Made by a program: the position numbers and the translations under genes | NCBI GenBank assembly: GCA_963555705.1 | Contig: OY743169.1 | Span: 45,682,124-45,746,123 of the forward strand | Reading direction: 5' to 3' | Origin: Ligustrum vulgare | Taxonomy: Eukaryota; Streptophyta; Magnoliopsida; Lamiales; Oleaceae | Length of the DNA: 64,000 nucleotides | Notes under the pieces: generated by a model | The model's database searches: none | Seen by the model: only the letters and a program-made list of their open reading frames with translations | What the model was told of the DNA's origin: nothing | Shown here: in pieces, positions 35,396 through 46,672 of the stretch | Position numbering within the stretch: position 1 is the first letter of the stretch | Layout: each line of letters starts with the position of its first letter

Positions 35396-36055
35396 AATCA
35401 CGGCCGTAACGGATTCACGGCCGTAAATCCAAAATTACGGCCGTAACACTACAAAGGCGAAATTAAGCAGAAGGGGATTTACGGCCGTAAACCAAATCCT
35501 CACGGTCGTAAATAGAGTTAGCAGATTTTATATTTTTTTGTTCAGAAGGTTGATTACGGCCGTAAAGGACATTTTCACGGCCGTAACATATGTTTTCAAT
35601 TTTAATCCGTAGCTTGCTTACGGCCGTAAGAGTATAAGTCACGGCCGTAACTTGGCGCCGTAATTAAAACCTAATTTTGGGCTTTTTAGTTTATGTTGAA
35701 TTCTAGTTTATTTTTAGTTGCTTTATTTTGTTAAGCCTATATATATGGCTTTATTCAGCATTGTAAAACACAACTTTTATTCTTGAGATTAATGATATTG
35801 AAGGTGAGATATTCCCTTAATTTTCTTCGTGTTCTCGTCGAACAAATTGAACTTATCAAAGGATTTGACAACCTTTGTGACGTTCTCCCTTTGTGGTTCT
35901 TATCTCCGCATCGTAACGGGTTTTGGGTTTAATATACCCATAGTTCTTGCGTCGTGAGGTCGGGGTTGCATTGTTACCGTCTACTATCTTGGATTTTAGA
36001 GCTTTCCGGCGTTTAATTCCGCGTGTTCTTGGTGATCCCCATATCGATCACATCA
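35140..36055 (+). repeat. 3' LTR of the CRM element
   Basis: Follows the polypurine tract (GGGGAGGGGA, about 35130-35139). 916 bp, ends ATCGATCACATCA, TATA box at 35738-35746. The pol frame runs through its first 256 bases to the stop at 35395. Confidence 0.95.
35376..35650. repeat. ACGGCCGT palindrome array in the CRM U3
   Basis: Ten copies of the (T/C)ACGGCCGTAA type in 275 bases, about 90 bases upstream of the TATA box; one copy reads CGGTCG. The 5' LTR copy of the array lacks one 36-bp segment. Confidence 0.9.
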
Positions 36056-36926
36056 CTTGTCCTTGATATTTCTTAGTACGATACATTTGAATGATCAAAA
36101 CTATGGGTTCTTGGCCTCAAGTATCGATATCAGCGTAAGATCCCCATAGTGTGAGATTTACACATATAGGATTGTTATTAATTAATGCAAAATTAAATAT
36201 GAAATAAATTGACTTCAACATTAATTGTTTGAGATGTTACTCCAAGTCTTGCACCACAATGTCAATGTGTTTTGTAGGATTGCCAGATGCAGTAGTATTC
36301 TGGTATTGTTTTCGTGTGCTTACCCACCACCTTACCGATAAAATCTGTGAAATATAAAATGGGGTAAGTAAATAAATTATGCGTCAAAGAGAACGGTAAC
36401 TAAGTTCAGAAAATGCGAATGCATCCAAACCGAAGAGTCCGAAATCGTCAACTGTGAACAGTCCTTCAACTTCAGTTATAGATTTGATGCTGGAAAACTT
36501 CGATCACCCACACCTACTACCTCTGTAATAGGCATAAAATATATACGAAATATTGCATTATTTGTGATCCAAAATCAGCCAAGATTGTCCCTGACAAAAA
36601 AATTAGTTAAATAGAAAAGCTTGTTCTCGCGCAGTAGCCCTTCATATTTGGTGATGTACGGTGGCATTATTGTTGCATGTATTTTTTCACCCTATGCATA
36701 AGAAAAAAAAATGAGAATTAGCAACTTACAATTTAGAAGCGACTGTGGTCTGTTCATTTTAAAATGTACAAATTTGTTACCTGTTTGTCCACAAGCACAA
36801 GCACAAGTTCAAGTCTTCTCGGAACTTTGCATTGTTATTCATCGGAACAACATATTTCTCGGCAAGCCAAACCTTTATTATCCAATTTTTTTTTTTGTCC
36901 AGATCCTTCAACAAACTTGACTGCAT
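36056..36926 (-). pseudogene. RPA70-like pseudogene, 5' half (exons 1-5a)
   Basis: N-terminal half of the RPA large-subunit-like gene, lacking any separate RPA70N domain. Exon 1 (36781-36926) from ATG 36926: SLLKDLDKKKNWIIKVWLAE, then in a shifted frame RRLELVLVLVDKQ, donor GTAACA. Exon 2 (about 36578-36691): GEKIHATIMPPYITKYEGLL then LTNFFVRDN, completing OB-fold A. Exon 3 (36401-36522): KSITEVEGLF and AFAFSEL. Exon 4 (36241-36344): FIGKVVGKHTKTI, then a one-base frame change, then ASGNPTKHIDIVVQDL. Exon 5a (36056 to about 36165): TLWGSYADIDT, stop, EPIVLIIQMYRTKKYQG. Exon 5 has no acceptor AG at the expected place. Two frame changes, a stop and a lost splice site make this a pseudogene. Similar RPA-like genes are spread by plant Helitrons, so that origin is possible. 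Confidence 0.88.
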
Positions 36927-38029
36927 GCTTAATGACTGGTAAGTGGTACCTGTATTTGGCCCAAAAAAACTCGTTATTATAAGCTCAATACTGTATAGGA
37001 TAGAATAAAAATGTTGTGAATAGGTTTTATTTGTAAGAAATCACCAAACTTGAAAATATCAAAATATGTTTAGACGCTTTCTGAAATACAAATTGTCAAA
37101 GTGATTTGTGGCCCGTCAATGTTTAGTATATATAATACTTTCAACTTTGTTACCTCCGCCACTACATTAGTGGTTCCCGAACTATAAATGAAATAATATA
37201 TCCAAACTATAGTTTACCTAAATGTCTTCATCGATCACGAAAACTTATATACATGATTTTATTTTATTTTTTCCTAAAAGGTTATCAAAATAAAATATTT
37301 AAAAATATTTTACTAAATGAATAGTTCAAACTATTGGTAGAAAACAAAAATCCATTAACATAATTTATTGAAAAATACAACAAAATATGTTGTATCTGTT
37401 ATGCTTTCGATTTTAGTTTTAGTTTTGATTTTGATTTTGTTTTCGTTTTTGGTTTTGAGAAATGATTGGTGTGGGTTTTTTATTTTTTTATTAATTGTTT
37501 TCTAAAAAAACTGAAAAACTTTGATTTTTTGGGTTCATTTTTTGTTTGATTGGCTTAATTTCAATTTTTTGTACGCCCCTTATAATTTTTGTAATTTGAG
37601 TTGGACTCTATTAGATATCTAATTAGAATCTAATTTTAATTAAATAAACTTTTAATTAAAGTAATTAGATTAATTAACTATTAGATACCTAATTAATTCA
37701 TTTGAGCGTGTCCATTTATTTTGAGCTTACGTGTCAATTAGTATAGTATACATGTTGCAGTTGAGCCAAAAGAAGACAATCAGTGTAGGATACAATTACA
37801 GCTAGATATGAGGATTATTGCATTTTGCATTCGATGGTCGGATGTAATGTTCCTTAAAAAGTAACCAAATAGTCTAGTCTTCTTCATAACCGGAGAAGAC
37901 TAGATACATACAGTATATAATCATCCACACTAATAATTATTATGTTATGTATGATTTATCGCTATGAAACATCTGATGTTTTTGAACAATGTGCTAAATA
38001 TAACCGAAATCTTTCTTTTTTGAGTCACT
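36927..38029. other. AT-rich stretch, no gene seen
   Basis: Upstream flank of the RPA-like ATG. Contains a TTTTAG/TTTTGA low-complexity tract (37405-37460) and paired AATTAG-rich segments (37600-37700). I find no promoter that I would defend and no ORF of merit. Confidence 0.5.
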
Positions 38030-39330
38030 ACAAGGGATGGGATTTTGGAGGGACTGGCAAGTGTATTTTTATACACTTGTATACTAAATTAGAATAATTT
38101 ATTGTCATTCTTGAATCGATCCTACTCAATTGCTTTCTATTTGTTTACATTTCATAAATAATCCCAGATTCATGTGAATGAAGCAATTGAGTGAAATAAT
38201 ACACAATTAGAAGATATTTGGAGTGAAATTGGACATAGTGGATGTTGATGTTGGGACTTTCAAAGAGGAGCCAATTGTGAGAAATAAAATTTCAAGGGCT
38301 TAATTGAAGATGAACCGAAGTTGGGAAGAAGAATTGAAGACAATCGGATGTTCAAGGACTAAATTATTGTAATTAGAAGATGAAGGACGCGTGTGCAAAT
38401 AAAGTTCAGAGTCCTACTTAAACGCACTGAAAAAGATGGACATTGCACTGAAAGAAGTGAACTCTACGGCCACGGCTTCCTAACTAGGTGGTCGCGCTTT
38501 CGATTCTCAATTGGACAGATCCAGAATTTGGAAGCCTAAGCGACCACGCTGTAGTCCTACCCACTGGGAGATCAGGCCCATGTGCGAAATTATGTTTTGT
38601 TTTACCTAGATTTATTGACAACCTATATATACTACTTCTCACGCACAATTAGAGGACCTTTGCACACATATTCAAGAGGCGAAATTCATCATCCTACCCT
38701 AGAGATTGTTGAAGCTAATTGGAGGCAAGGCATGAGAGTTGAAGATCAACACGTGGAAGCTACTTCTTGGTGCCAGAGTTCTTGTACTTTTAATAAACTC
38801 GTGATGTTGTTCTTTATTATTATTTGAGGTTTTAGTTACAATATGATGAAAAACTAAAATTTCTTGTGAGGATTAATGATGTAGCATAGTTTTCCGCTTT
38901 TAATTGCATTGTTCAAGTTTTACGTATAGATTGCATGTGATGATTTTATTTTTGTGATTGATGCGTGAATTGACTGGCCACTAATTCATTGATTTAATGA
39001 GTTGTTTTAATAATCATAAAGGTAATCTAATGACCTAGATCTAGGAATAAACCTCAATAATTGAATGAACGATAGAGATATACATTTATTGGTATTCCGA
39101 TCATTATTTGAGTTCTTGCGTTCCATGCACCTATTCATTACATCCTGCTATCTAGAAACACGGTTGACTAATTAGGTAGAAATGATATAAACTCGAGAGA
39201 GGAATTTCAAATGCATAAATGAACTCAATCGATCACATTATTAGATTAAGTGGAATTAAAAGACGGAGTTCCAAACAATCTTCAACTTCCAAACAATCAA
39301 CAAGACCCTATTGATGCAAATTAGGTCAAT
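38030..39330 (+). mobile_element. Probable Tat/Athila 5' LTR and leader, boundaries uncertain
   Basis: The text and order resemble Athila-group LTRs: a GGACATAGTGGATGTTGATG segment, GGACTAAATTATTG, a GC-rich palindromic pair (GGTGGTCGCGC and GCGACCACGC, 38490-38550), then AT-rich sequence running into gag at 39349. I cannot find clear TG...CA ends, a primer site or a second copy, so the extent is approximate. Confidence 0.45.
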
Positions 39331-39348
39331 TAACAGCCGATAATTGTA

Positions 39349-40540
39349 TTGGGGCAGCAGCAGATACCTGGAGGGCTACCTTTGAGAGATTCCATGATCC
39401 CCCTTTTGGATGATATTCGAACTTGTGTTCATCTGCCACAAATTCAAGCTAACAACTTTGAAATCAAGGCATCGTTGATTACACTTATCCAGCACATACG
39501 TGTCTTTCATGGTCTACCTTCAGAGGATCCACATTCACATCTTAGGAATTTTCAAGAAATATGTGACATGTAGAAAATGAATAGAGTTCCAGGTAAAGCA
39601 GTCAAATTGAAGCTTTTCTCTTTCTCTCTTGTAGATAAAGTGAAATCATGGTTTTATTCATTGTCGAATGTTAAAACTCAGAAGAGAGATCTTAGCTTTC
39701 AGTCAATCGCCAGGGGAATCGATCTTCGAGGCATGGGAAAGATACAATGAACTGCAGAGACAGTGTCCCATTCATAGCATATCTTATTGGATTTTGGTCC
39801 AACAATTTTATAATGGGGTGACATATGGAAACAATAGACATGCAGACTCGGTAGCCGGAGGCCCATTGATGGATATGACCTATGAGGAAGCTTCTGAAAT
39901 TTTTGAAAAGATGGCAGCCAACAATTACTAGTGGTATTCTAATTGAGCAGCACAAAAGACTGGGGAATTCTTGAAATGAATGGACTAACAAAATTGATTG
40001 TAAAAGTTAAATCTATAGCAAAAAAAATTGGACAGTTTTGGAAAGTAGCCAGTTCATGATATACAAGCAAATCTGTTTTGTGAAAATTATTTTGAGAATC
40101 ATGGTTTATATGATTGCCCTGCTTTAAATCAGTATCAGCTAGATATGGAGTCGGCAAACTATGTGCAGAACAATCAGGTGCAAAAAGGACCACACTCTCA
40201 GATGTTCAATACAGAATAGAGAAAGCATCCCAACTTTTCTTGGTCTAATAATAATTAGAATGTCCAGTAACCGCCGGGATTCCAACAACCACCACAGCAG
40301 CAATAGATCCAACTCACCATAAGGGAAAACATGGACATGATTATGCAGCGTGTGAAAAGTCAACAAGATATGTTGCAAACCCAACAAGATATGTTGCGAA
40401 CTACACAGACGGAAATAAAAGAATTGAAGAATCAGGTAGTACAGTTGGAAGTAAGCAGACCTAGTTGTCTAGCAATATTGAAACCAACCCAAGGGAGCAT
40501 GCTTGTGCAATCACAACTAGAAGTAGGGTTTAGTTGAAGG
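39349..40540 (+). pseudogene. gag: Tat/Athila gag remnant
   Basis: Degenerate Gag across several frames. Recognisable parts: NNFEIKASLITLIQ, FHGLPSEDPHSHLRNFQEIC (39349-39573), then FSFSLVDKVKSWFYSL, FSQSPGESIFEAWERYNELQ, TYEEASEIFEKMAANNY (39668-39931), and a helical LKNQVVQLE segment (40331-40537). These are classic Athila/Tat Gag strings. Stops at 39571 and 39929 and frame changes between the pieces make it non-functional. Confidence 0.85.
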
Positions 40541-40964
40541 AAATTTAGATGAAAAAAGCAGATAGCTCAAAAGAAATTGTTGATGAGGTCAAGAAAAGGA
40601 GTAGCAGCAAAAGATAGTAAATCAGCCCGAGGAACCAAAAAAAATCAAATAATGAGGAGAGGACAGCAAAACCACCTATGAAAGCTTATGTTCTACCACT
40701 TCCATAACCATGGATAGTGACGCATCATATGAGGGATCAACAGTACAATAGATTTCTGGAAATGTTAAAGAAATTGCATATCAATTTCCATTTCTCGAAT
40801 TTATAAAATAGATTTCGAGCTATTCAAATTTTTTGAAAGATGTGACGTCGAAAAAGAAGAGGCCAGAAGAATGTGAAATGGTGTCTTTAAACGAGGAATG
40901 TAGTGCAATCCTTCAAAATAAGCTACCGCCTAAGTTAAAGATCCAGGGAGTTTTTCTATTCCCT

Positions 40965-41300
40965 GCATTATTGGCAATTTGAAATTTCATAAAGTTTTAT
41001 GTGATTTAGGTTCTAGTATTAATTTAATGCCTCTGACTGTTTACAGGAAATTGGACTTAGGTGATCCAAAGCCTAAGACCATCATGTTACAGCTTGCTGA
41101 TAGGTCCATTTGATATTCATATGGAGTGATTAAAGATGTGATGGTCAAGATAGATAAATTTGTATTTCCTGTAGATTTCATGATTTTGAAACATGGAGGA
41201 AGATGGGAAATGCCTTTGATCCTGGGGAGACCATTCCTTGCTATTGCACGGACTTTAATTGATGTAGAAAAAGGAGGTAACCTTGAGGATTGAAGATGAA
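40965..41300 (+). pseudogene. Tat/Athila protease remnant
   Basis: Aspartic protease region: LCDLGSSINLMPLTVYRKL with the active-site D-L/S-G/S type motif DLGSS, then LQLADRS, a TGA, YGVIKDVMVKIDKFVFPVDF, and PLILGRPFLAIARTLIDV. A stop and a terminal frame change break it. RT, RNase H and integrase do not follow: the sequence passes within about 200 bases to post-pol text. Confidence 0.82.
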
Positions 41301-41469
41301 CATGTGATCTTTAACCTCACTCAAATGGAGAATGATGATCCAAATCTTGAAAACTGTTCAAAAATTGAGGTGGAACCACCCTTGTGCAAAAAAGAGAAGC
41401 AAAGAGCCAAGTCACAACATGAGTTTTTTGGGAGTGTTGAGAGAAAAGCCAAGACATGAGGCAATGCTT

Positions 41470-42877
41470 CAACACACGCCTTGAGCTACCATGAGGAACT
41501 CTACTAAAATTCGAGCTTTAGACTCTAAATGGAGTGCTTGTTGGGAGGAAATCCAACTTTATATCTAATTCATTTTAAATATGCTTTATTTAATGTTTTA
41601 TTAGTAATTGAGGATTTATTTGCTTTAGTAGTTTTTTTGGCATCATTGAGTCATCATATTTGCCTTGCATTCTTTGCATCTAATTAGGGAGTTATCAAAA
41701 GCATGTTCCTTGCTCGAAGTGTGTTAGCATCAATTTCATCACAAATTTATGGCCTTAAAGTTGAAAGCACATTTAGATGCATATTGACATTCAAAAGCAT
41801 GTTCATTCCATTGAATTTTTGGTTTTTCATTTCATACTTGAATTATGGTATTAAAACATAAACTCAAGCATGAACCTTTAGTTCAAGATATGGATAGATT
41901 ATAGGTGGTTGAGTACATAGAGAACAAGGTGTTTTAGAGTCGAAAATTTGAGTTTGAAAATCAAAATTGCATAAGAAGTTGGCTTCAGTTGGTGAACCAC
42001 GCGGCCACGCCCATACCATTAGGTGGCCGCACGGTTGAAATATATTTCAACAGATCATATAGGTTTTAACCAGACAGCCACCATAATTCCTTCCGCACGG
42101 CCGCGCGGTTAACTGTAGTGTAAAACCAACATTTTTTAATATGAAACAGGTATTTTCACAATTTCAAAACTTTCAACCTCATTTTCTCTCCCAAAATTTC
42201 CCCCAACACATCATACCACCTAACTTAAACAAATTCACATGGAATTAAACATCAAAAGATGCTTGCATCACATTCAAATCTCTCATCAAGGTATGTTTCA
42301 CTTCATTAATTTTGCAATTTGCAAATTTTTGGGATTTTCTTGCTTTTATGGAGATTTTTATTTCATGGATTAATGAGCTTTGGAATAGGATAGGATTGTA
42401 TGTTGAGTTGATTATGAAATATTGGTTAAAAATTTGGGATAACTCCATGTTTCAAACTCTAGATAAAATGTCTAGGAGAGCTTTTCATTGAATTTTCACA
42501 AAACATTTTGAACTTTCATCTTCAATTCATGCTTAGCACATATTTCGAGTTATTCATTCATGCGTTGTATCATCACGTTGTACAAAACTTGGATTTGGGA
42601 TGTTAAGCACACCTAGGTACCACATCAAGGTCACTGCAGGGGTATTGCACTAATTTCAGCCTGCAATTAGCACTTTGCCACATCAGTTCACAACCATATT
42701 GAACTCTAAATGATCTGAATGTTTGATACGTTATAAACCACATTACATATTTTCATGTATCCGAATATGGTTTGGGAAAATTTCGATTTTTCATGACAAT
42801 GTCGGGAGCTGAAAATAGATAGTTGACCATTTTCAAAACAAATTCAGATTTATATTTGCTTTAGTTTGGGGATTGTG
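41470..42877 (+). other. Tat/Athila post-pol untranslated region
   Basis: Starts with text typical of the end of pol in this group (GCTTGTTGGGAGGAAATCCA at 41540). It is then AT-rich, with a cluster of GC-rich palindromic segments (CACGCGGCCACG, GTGGCCGCAC, CACGGCCGCGCGG; 41990-42115), and ends in TTTAGTTTGGGGA, a purine-rich tract. No gene. Confidence 0.55.
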
Positions 42878-43630
42878 TGATGTGATCCAAGATAGGAAGT
42901 CAAAGGAGAAATCGAATTACACAATACAACAACTATCACATGGAAAAATGAACAATATTCGTCTTGGGCTTGAGTCGAAATTCAAATTGGATCATGTCCT
43001 TTCAAAGGATTGAAAAAATGTTGCATTTGGACCGACCGCGCGACTGCGTGGTGAAACAAAGGAGGCGTCGTGCGCATGCAACCAAAATCAGATAGATTGT
43101 ACAGGGCATAACCACGCAATGGCGCGGGTTATAACCACACGGTCGTGAGGTTGAAGCGAATCATAATTTTCGCGAATATTAAATTATTTTCTATTTTAAT
43201 TATTATATTTCATATTTTTGAACCCTTTTGCAGCTAGAGTTAGTTTATGCGCGTTTTTACATTATATTATCATTTTTTTCATCATTGTAAGACATTAACT
43301 TTGATAATGAATGAATTATTGAGTGTTTTCTCTAGAAAAGTGAGCAATTCCTTTTCTTGAATAACCCATTGAACTTATCAAAGATCTTGAATAATTGTGG
43401 TGTTCCAACCCTGAACTTATTAAGGAAATTGACATCCCTTTTGGTGTTCGACAACATTGATTCTTATTCCGCATCATCAATCCTGGGTCGTGAATATTGG
43501 GTCAAGGTCCTATTATCTATTTCTTTATTGTTTTTGTTTTTGTTATTTTAGTAATCGAATTTAGATCTTTCCTATTGTTTTTGTTGTTATTCCGCGTTTT
43601 CGTCGTGTTTCCCAAAAAGGAATTGCATCA
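42878..43630 (+). mobile_element. Solo CRM-type LTR
   Basis: TGATGTGATCC ... GGAATTGCATCA, 753 bp, with target duplication TTGTG (42873-42877 and 43631-43635). Its right half parallels the CRM LTR at 35140 (GAACTTATCAAAG, CTTATTCCGCATC, TTCCGCGTTTTC). It also carries imperfect GC palindromes in U3 (43030-43155). No internal sequence adjoins, so it is a solo LTR. Confidence 0.85.
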
Positions 43631-43635
43631 TTGTG

Positions 43636-44600
43636 GATGTGGTTGCCTATGATTTCTTGTAAATTTGATGTGTCTAATGTACTTGTTTCACTTTTTTGAG
43701 GAATACACCATTTGGAACATATCAAAATCAAGCTTGGGACAAATTGAAAGCATCCGAGTTTGCATTCAAATGGAAGCTCCAAATTGAAGAACTTGCATCA
43801 TCAAAATTGGGAAGTACTTGAACCCCTTTTTTATGTATTTCTTTATTCAGATATCCTATTTTTTTATGATATACGTTGAGGAAAATGTATATTTCTAGTT
43901 TGGGGATGGAAATTTCATTCATATTTCATATTCATTCGATTGTTTGGGATATATATAAAAAAAATTGAGAATTCTTGTTAATTTATTTATTGTCTAGAAT
44001 ATAATTTGGATTACCCTTGTGCTTTAGGGTAATAGACAACATGAAAACTTGAATTTTTTTAACTTGTTATTCATGTTAAATTTTCACATTCTTGAGCACA
44101 TAGCCATTGTTAAATTATTACGTCTGTAGGAGTATGTTGATATTTGTGGGGTACATCTATGCAACTTGAACATAGGAATAACTTGTTAATCCCTAAACTT
44201 AGATCTTTAGATATCCCGACCCTAAATTACAACCAAACCGCTCATGAAGCAATTTGGGGTGTAAAGATAAGTATGTGCATGTATTGATGGGTTGAGAGTT
44301 TGTAGTTCTTGGTTTTGCACTTTTAGTGAAACGATTTGGTCAACGGGTATAGATCAGGCATAAAAACAGAAAAATGCTAAAAGTTTTATTCTACTCTTCG
44401 TAGCCTTTTTTACTCATGTAAGTAAGCTTGTAAGGGTGTTAAAACCTAGTACCTTAAATTCAACTTAGTTGGGAGTCATCAGCCCAAAACTCGTTACAAG
44501 GGTCAATTAGAAAACTTTAGAGAGAGTTGACCTAGACAATAAAACATGGGAAAATTACACCCATTCGTGCTTTTATATTTAAAACTTTTAAAACCGTGTG
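43636..44600 (+). other. Tat/Athila untranslated region, continued
   Basis: Includes a second purine-rich tract (TAGTTTGGGGATGG, 43897) and, at 44396-44530, the block CTTCGTAGCCTTTTTTACTC onward that is shared with 8915-9235 in opposite orientation. No coding sequence. Confidence 0.5.
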
Positions 44601-45680
44601 TTTAAGAAATAATTATTGAACTCAGGTATTGTTCAAAATCTTAAAACCAAAACATCAACGCCACCTCTTTCTTCCCAAATCTCCAAGGCCAGAAAATGAA
44701 AAGCTAAAATACTCCCAAGGAGTGTAGCATTAGATGTAGGGGAATAGATGAAGGGTTGAACATCATATTGACAATGCCAAAGTTAGATGCGCCATGACCA
44801 GTGGTCAGAAACAAGGTGGTGACTCGGTTGTTGGTAAGCGGCGGAGGTCGGACAAAGACGGGTACTCAAGGAGGACATGGTATCAAATAACATCTGCAAT
44901 TTTAATAGAAGGGTGGTTCCCCGCAGTGAGATCGGGGGAGAAACTATGTAAGAAGGAGTTGGGCATCGCCGAAGCATCACAGATGTGAGTTGGGACAGTT
45001 CGACAGTGACTATGGTTGTGGTTGTCAATAGATTCGTGAAGTCCAAGAGATCGGCGTAGAAGGTTAACAAATCGATGGTATTAATGGAAAAATGGGAAGG
45101 TGGTAAGAAGAAAAGATGAGAAAATAGAGAAATGGAAAAAATGTATAACTGGGAATGAGTTTTAGATAGACATTTCTACTTCTGTGGAGTGGAGGCAGCT
45201 GGGATAAGTAAAGTGAACGAGAGCAAGCGAAGAGAAATTTAGATTAGAGCCTACTTGTTAATGAAAATTTTGGAGCAATCTTGAGCATATAATTAAAAAA
45301 TGTGAAAAGTGATTAATCATATGTAAATGTATGATTAAAAATAAATTTGAAGGACAATGCCAAAAAAAATAATAATAATAATTTACTGGGCTAATGTGGG
45401 CAACCCAAGATAATTGCTCGAGTTAATGAGACTACAACTTCAAGCAAATGGGGGCACCATGAATATGCATCTAGTAATTGATTACAAATTCTTTAATTAC
45501 AATTGTAATTAAATTTAAAATTGAAATAAAGTTATAATTATAGTTAATTACAAAATCGAAACAAAATCACAATTGCAATTAAATGCAAAACCTTTAATAA
45601 AGTTAAAATTGTAACAATTCAATTAATTTTAGCAAAACAAATTTGTCTCGTTTTACTAATTCATTAGTTATAATTGTAAT
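44601..45680. other. Unrecognised stretch
   Basis: 44640-45240 has higher GC content and short open frames on both strands, but none shows a motif I can name. 45470-45680 is made of ATTACAATTGTAATT-type self-complementary AT repeats bordering the CRM LTR remnant. Confidence 0.45.
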
Positions 45681-45951
45681 TGATGAGATCCCGATCGGGG
45701 AATCTCGTCGAACACGCGGAATAACGACAATTAAAACCTAGGAAAGATCTAAATCATAACTGACACAAGAACAAACAACGAGAATAAGGATAGAATGACG
45801 GTAAAACCTTGACCCGACAATCACGACGCAATTTATGGCGATGCGGATTGAAGAACCAAGATTGGTGAACGCCACAAGGACTTGTCAATTTCCTTGATAA
45901 GTTTTGAATTCGGAAACGCCACAAATATTCTTGCGAATATTTGATAAGTTT
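45681..45951 (-). repeat. CRM-type 3' LTR remnant, left part
   Basis: On the plus strand starts TGATGAGATCCCG. It is interrupted by the 8.2-kb element and continues at 54140 to end GATCACATCA at 54791 (923 bp in all, excluding the target duplication). On the minus strand this is the 3' end of the LTR. Confidence 0.85.
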
Positions 45952-46309
45952 TGTAGCGACCAAGAATTTTTACGCGATTAATAATTATTTTAATAGAAAA
46001 TCGTGTCGCTACTATTTCACCCATTTTTATTAAGTTAACGCCACGACGTATTCGTATAGCCAAGTCAAGAAATAATCGAGATCGTTCGATTTTAAATTAA
46101 ATTCCGAATTTCTAAAAATATCTCCATTCTCTTGATTTAAAGTATATTAAGTCCAAGTACTTAATTCAATGTTATCCCAATATTTATTTATACAAAAATT
46201 ATTTTTATTATTGAAATTAAGAAAATATATGCAAGCATGAGAGGTTCCATTATATATAATAATTATGAGAATCTTAATTTAATAAATATGGAAAAGTATA
46301 TGAATGAAT

Positions 46310-46672
46310 TATATACTCCATTATATGTAATCATGAAGAGCATAATATTTGTATAAATATGGAAAAGTATATGAATGAATTATATACTCCATTATATGTA
46401 ATCATGAAGAGCATAATATTTGTATAAATATGGAAAAGTATATGAATGGTTGATAAGATTCCATTATATGTAATCATGAAGAGCATAATATTTGTATAAA
46501 TATGGAAAAGTATATGAATGGTTGATAAGACTCCATTATATGTAATCATGAAGAGCATAATATTTGTATAAATATGGAAAAGTATATGAATGGTTGATAA
46601 GACTCCATTATATGTAATCATGAAGAGCATAATATTTGTATAAATATGGAAAAGTATATGAATGGTGCTTTA
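46310..46672. repeat. 71/72-bp tandem array in the LTR
   Basis: Five full copies; ATAATATTTG marks fall at 46342, 46413, 46485, 46557 and 46629. The unit includes ATGTAATCATGAAGAGC. Spacing in threes keeps a repetitive minus-strand frame open; it is not a gene. Same array at 52228-52590. Confidence 0.92.

Larger units (their letters stand above)
26358..36055 (+). mobile_element. CRM-clade element inserted in an RPA-like exon
   Basis: Bounded by target duplication CTTGT (26353-26357 and 36056-36060). The 5' LTR is 26358-26458 plus 29171-29949 (880 bp after removing the nested solo LTR); the 3' LTR is 35140-36055 (916 bp). The 36-bp difference is one palindrome-bearing segment. Apart from that, by eye, LTR identity is about 98%. 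Primer site at 29952; gag-pol 30425-35395 with only one stop. The host bases on the two sides rejoin into one open RPA-like exon. Confidence 0.95.

Noticed and set aside
24640..36926. Autonomous Helitron carrying the RPA-like gene
   Set aside because: I found no TC 5' end, CTRR end with hairpin, or RepHel sequence in the window; kept only as a possible origin.
44783..45070. Minus-strand frame in the GC-richer stretch at 44.8-45.1 kb
   Set aside because: No recognisable motif in either strand's translation and no flanking signals; left as unrecognised sequence.
46331..46630. 99-codon minus-strand frame with internal peptide repeats, and its twin at 52249-52548
   Set aside because: The open frame results from a tandem repeat whose 71/72-bp spacing is close to a multiple of three. 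No motif, start context or orientation supports a gene.
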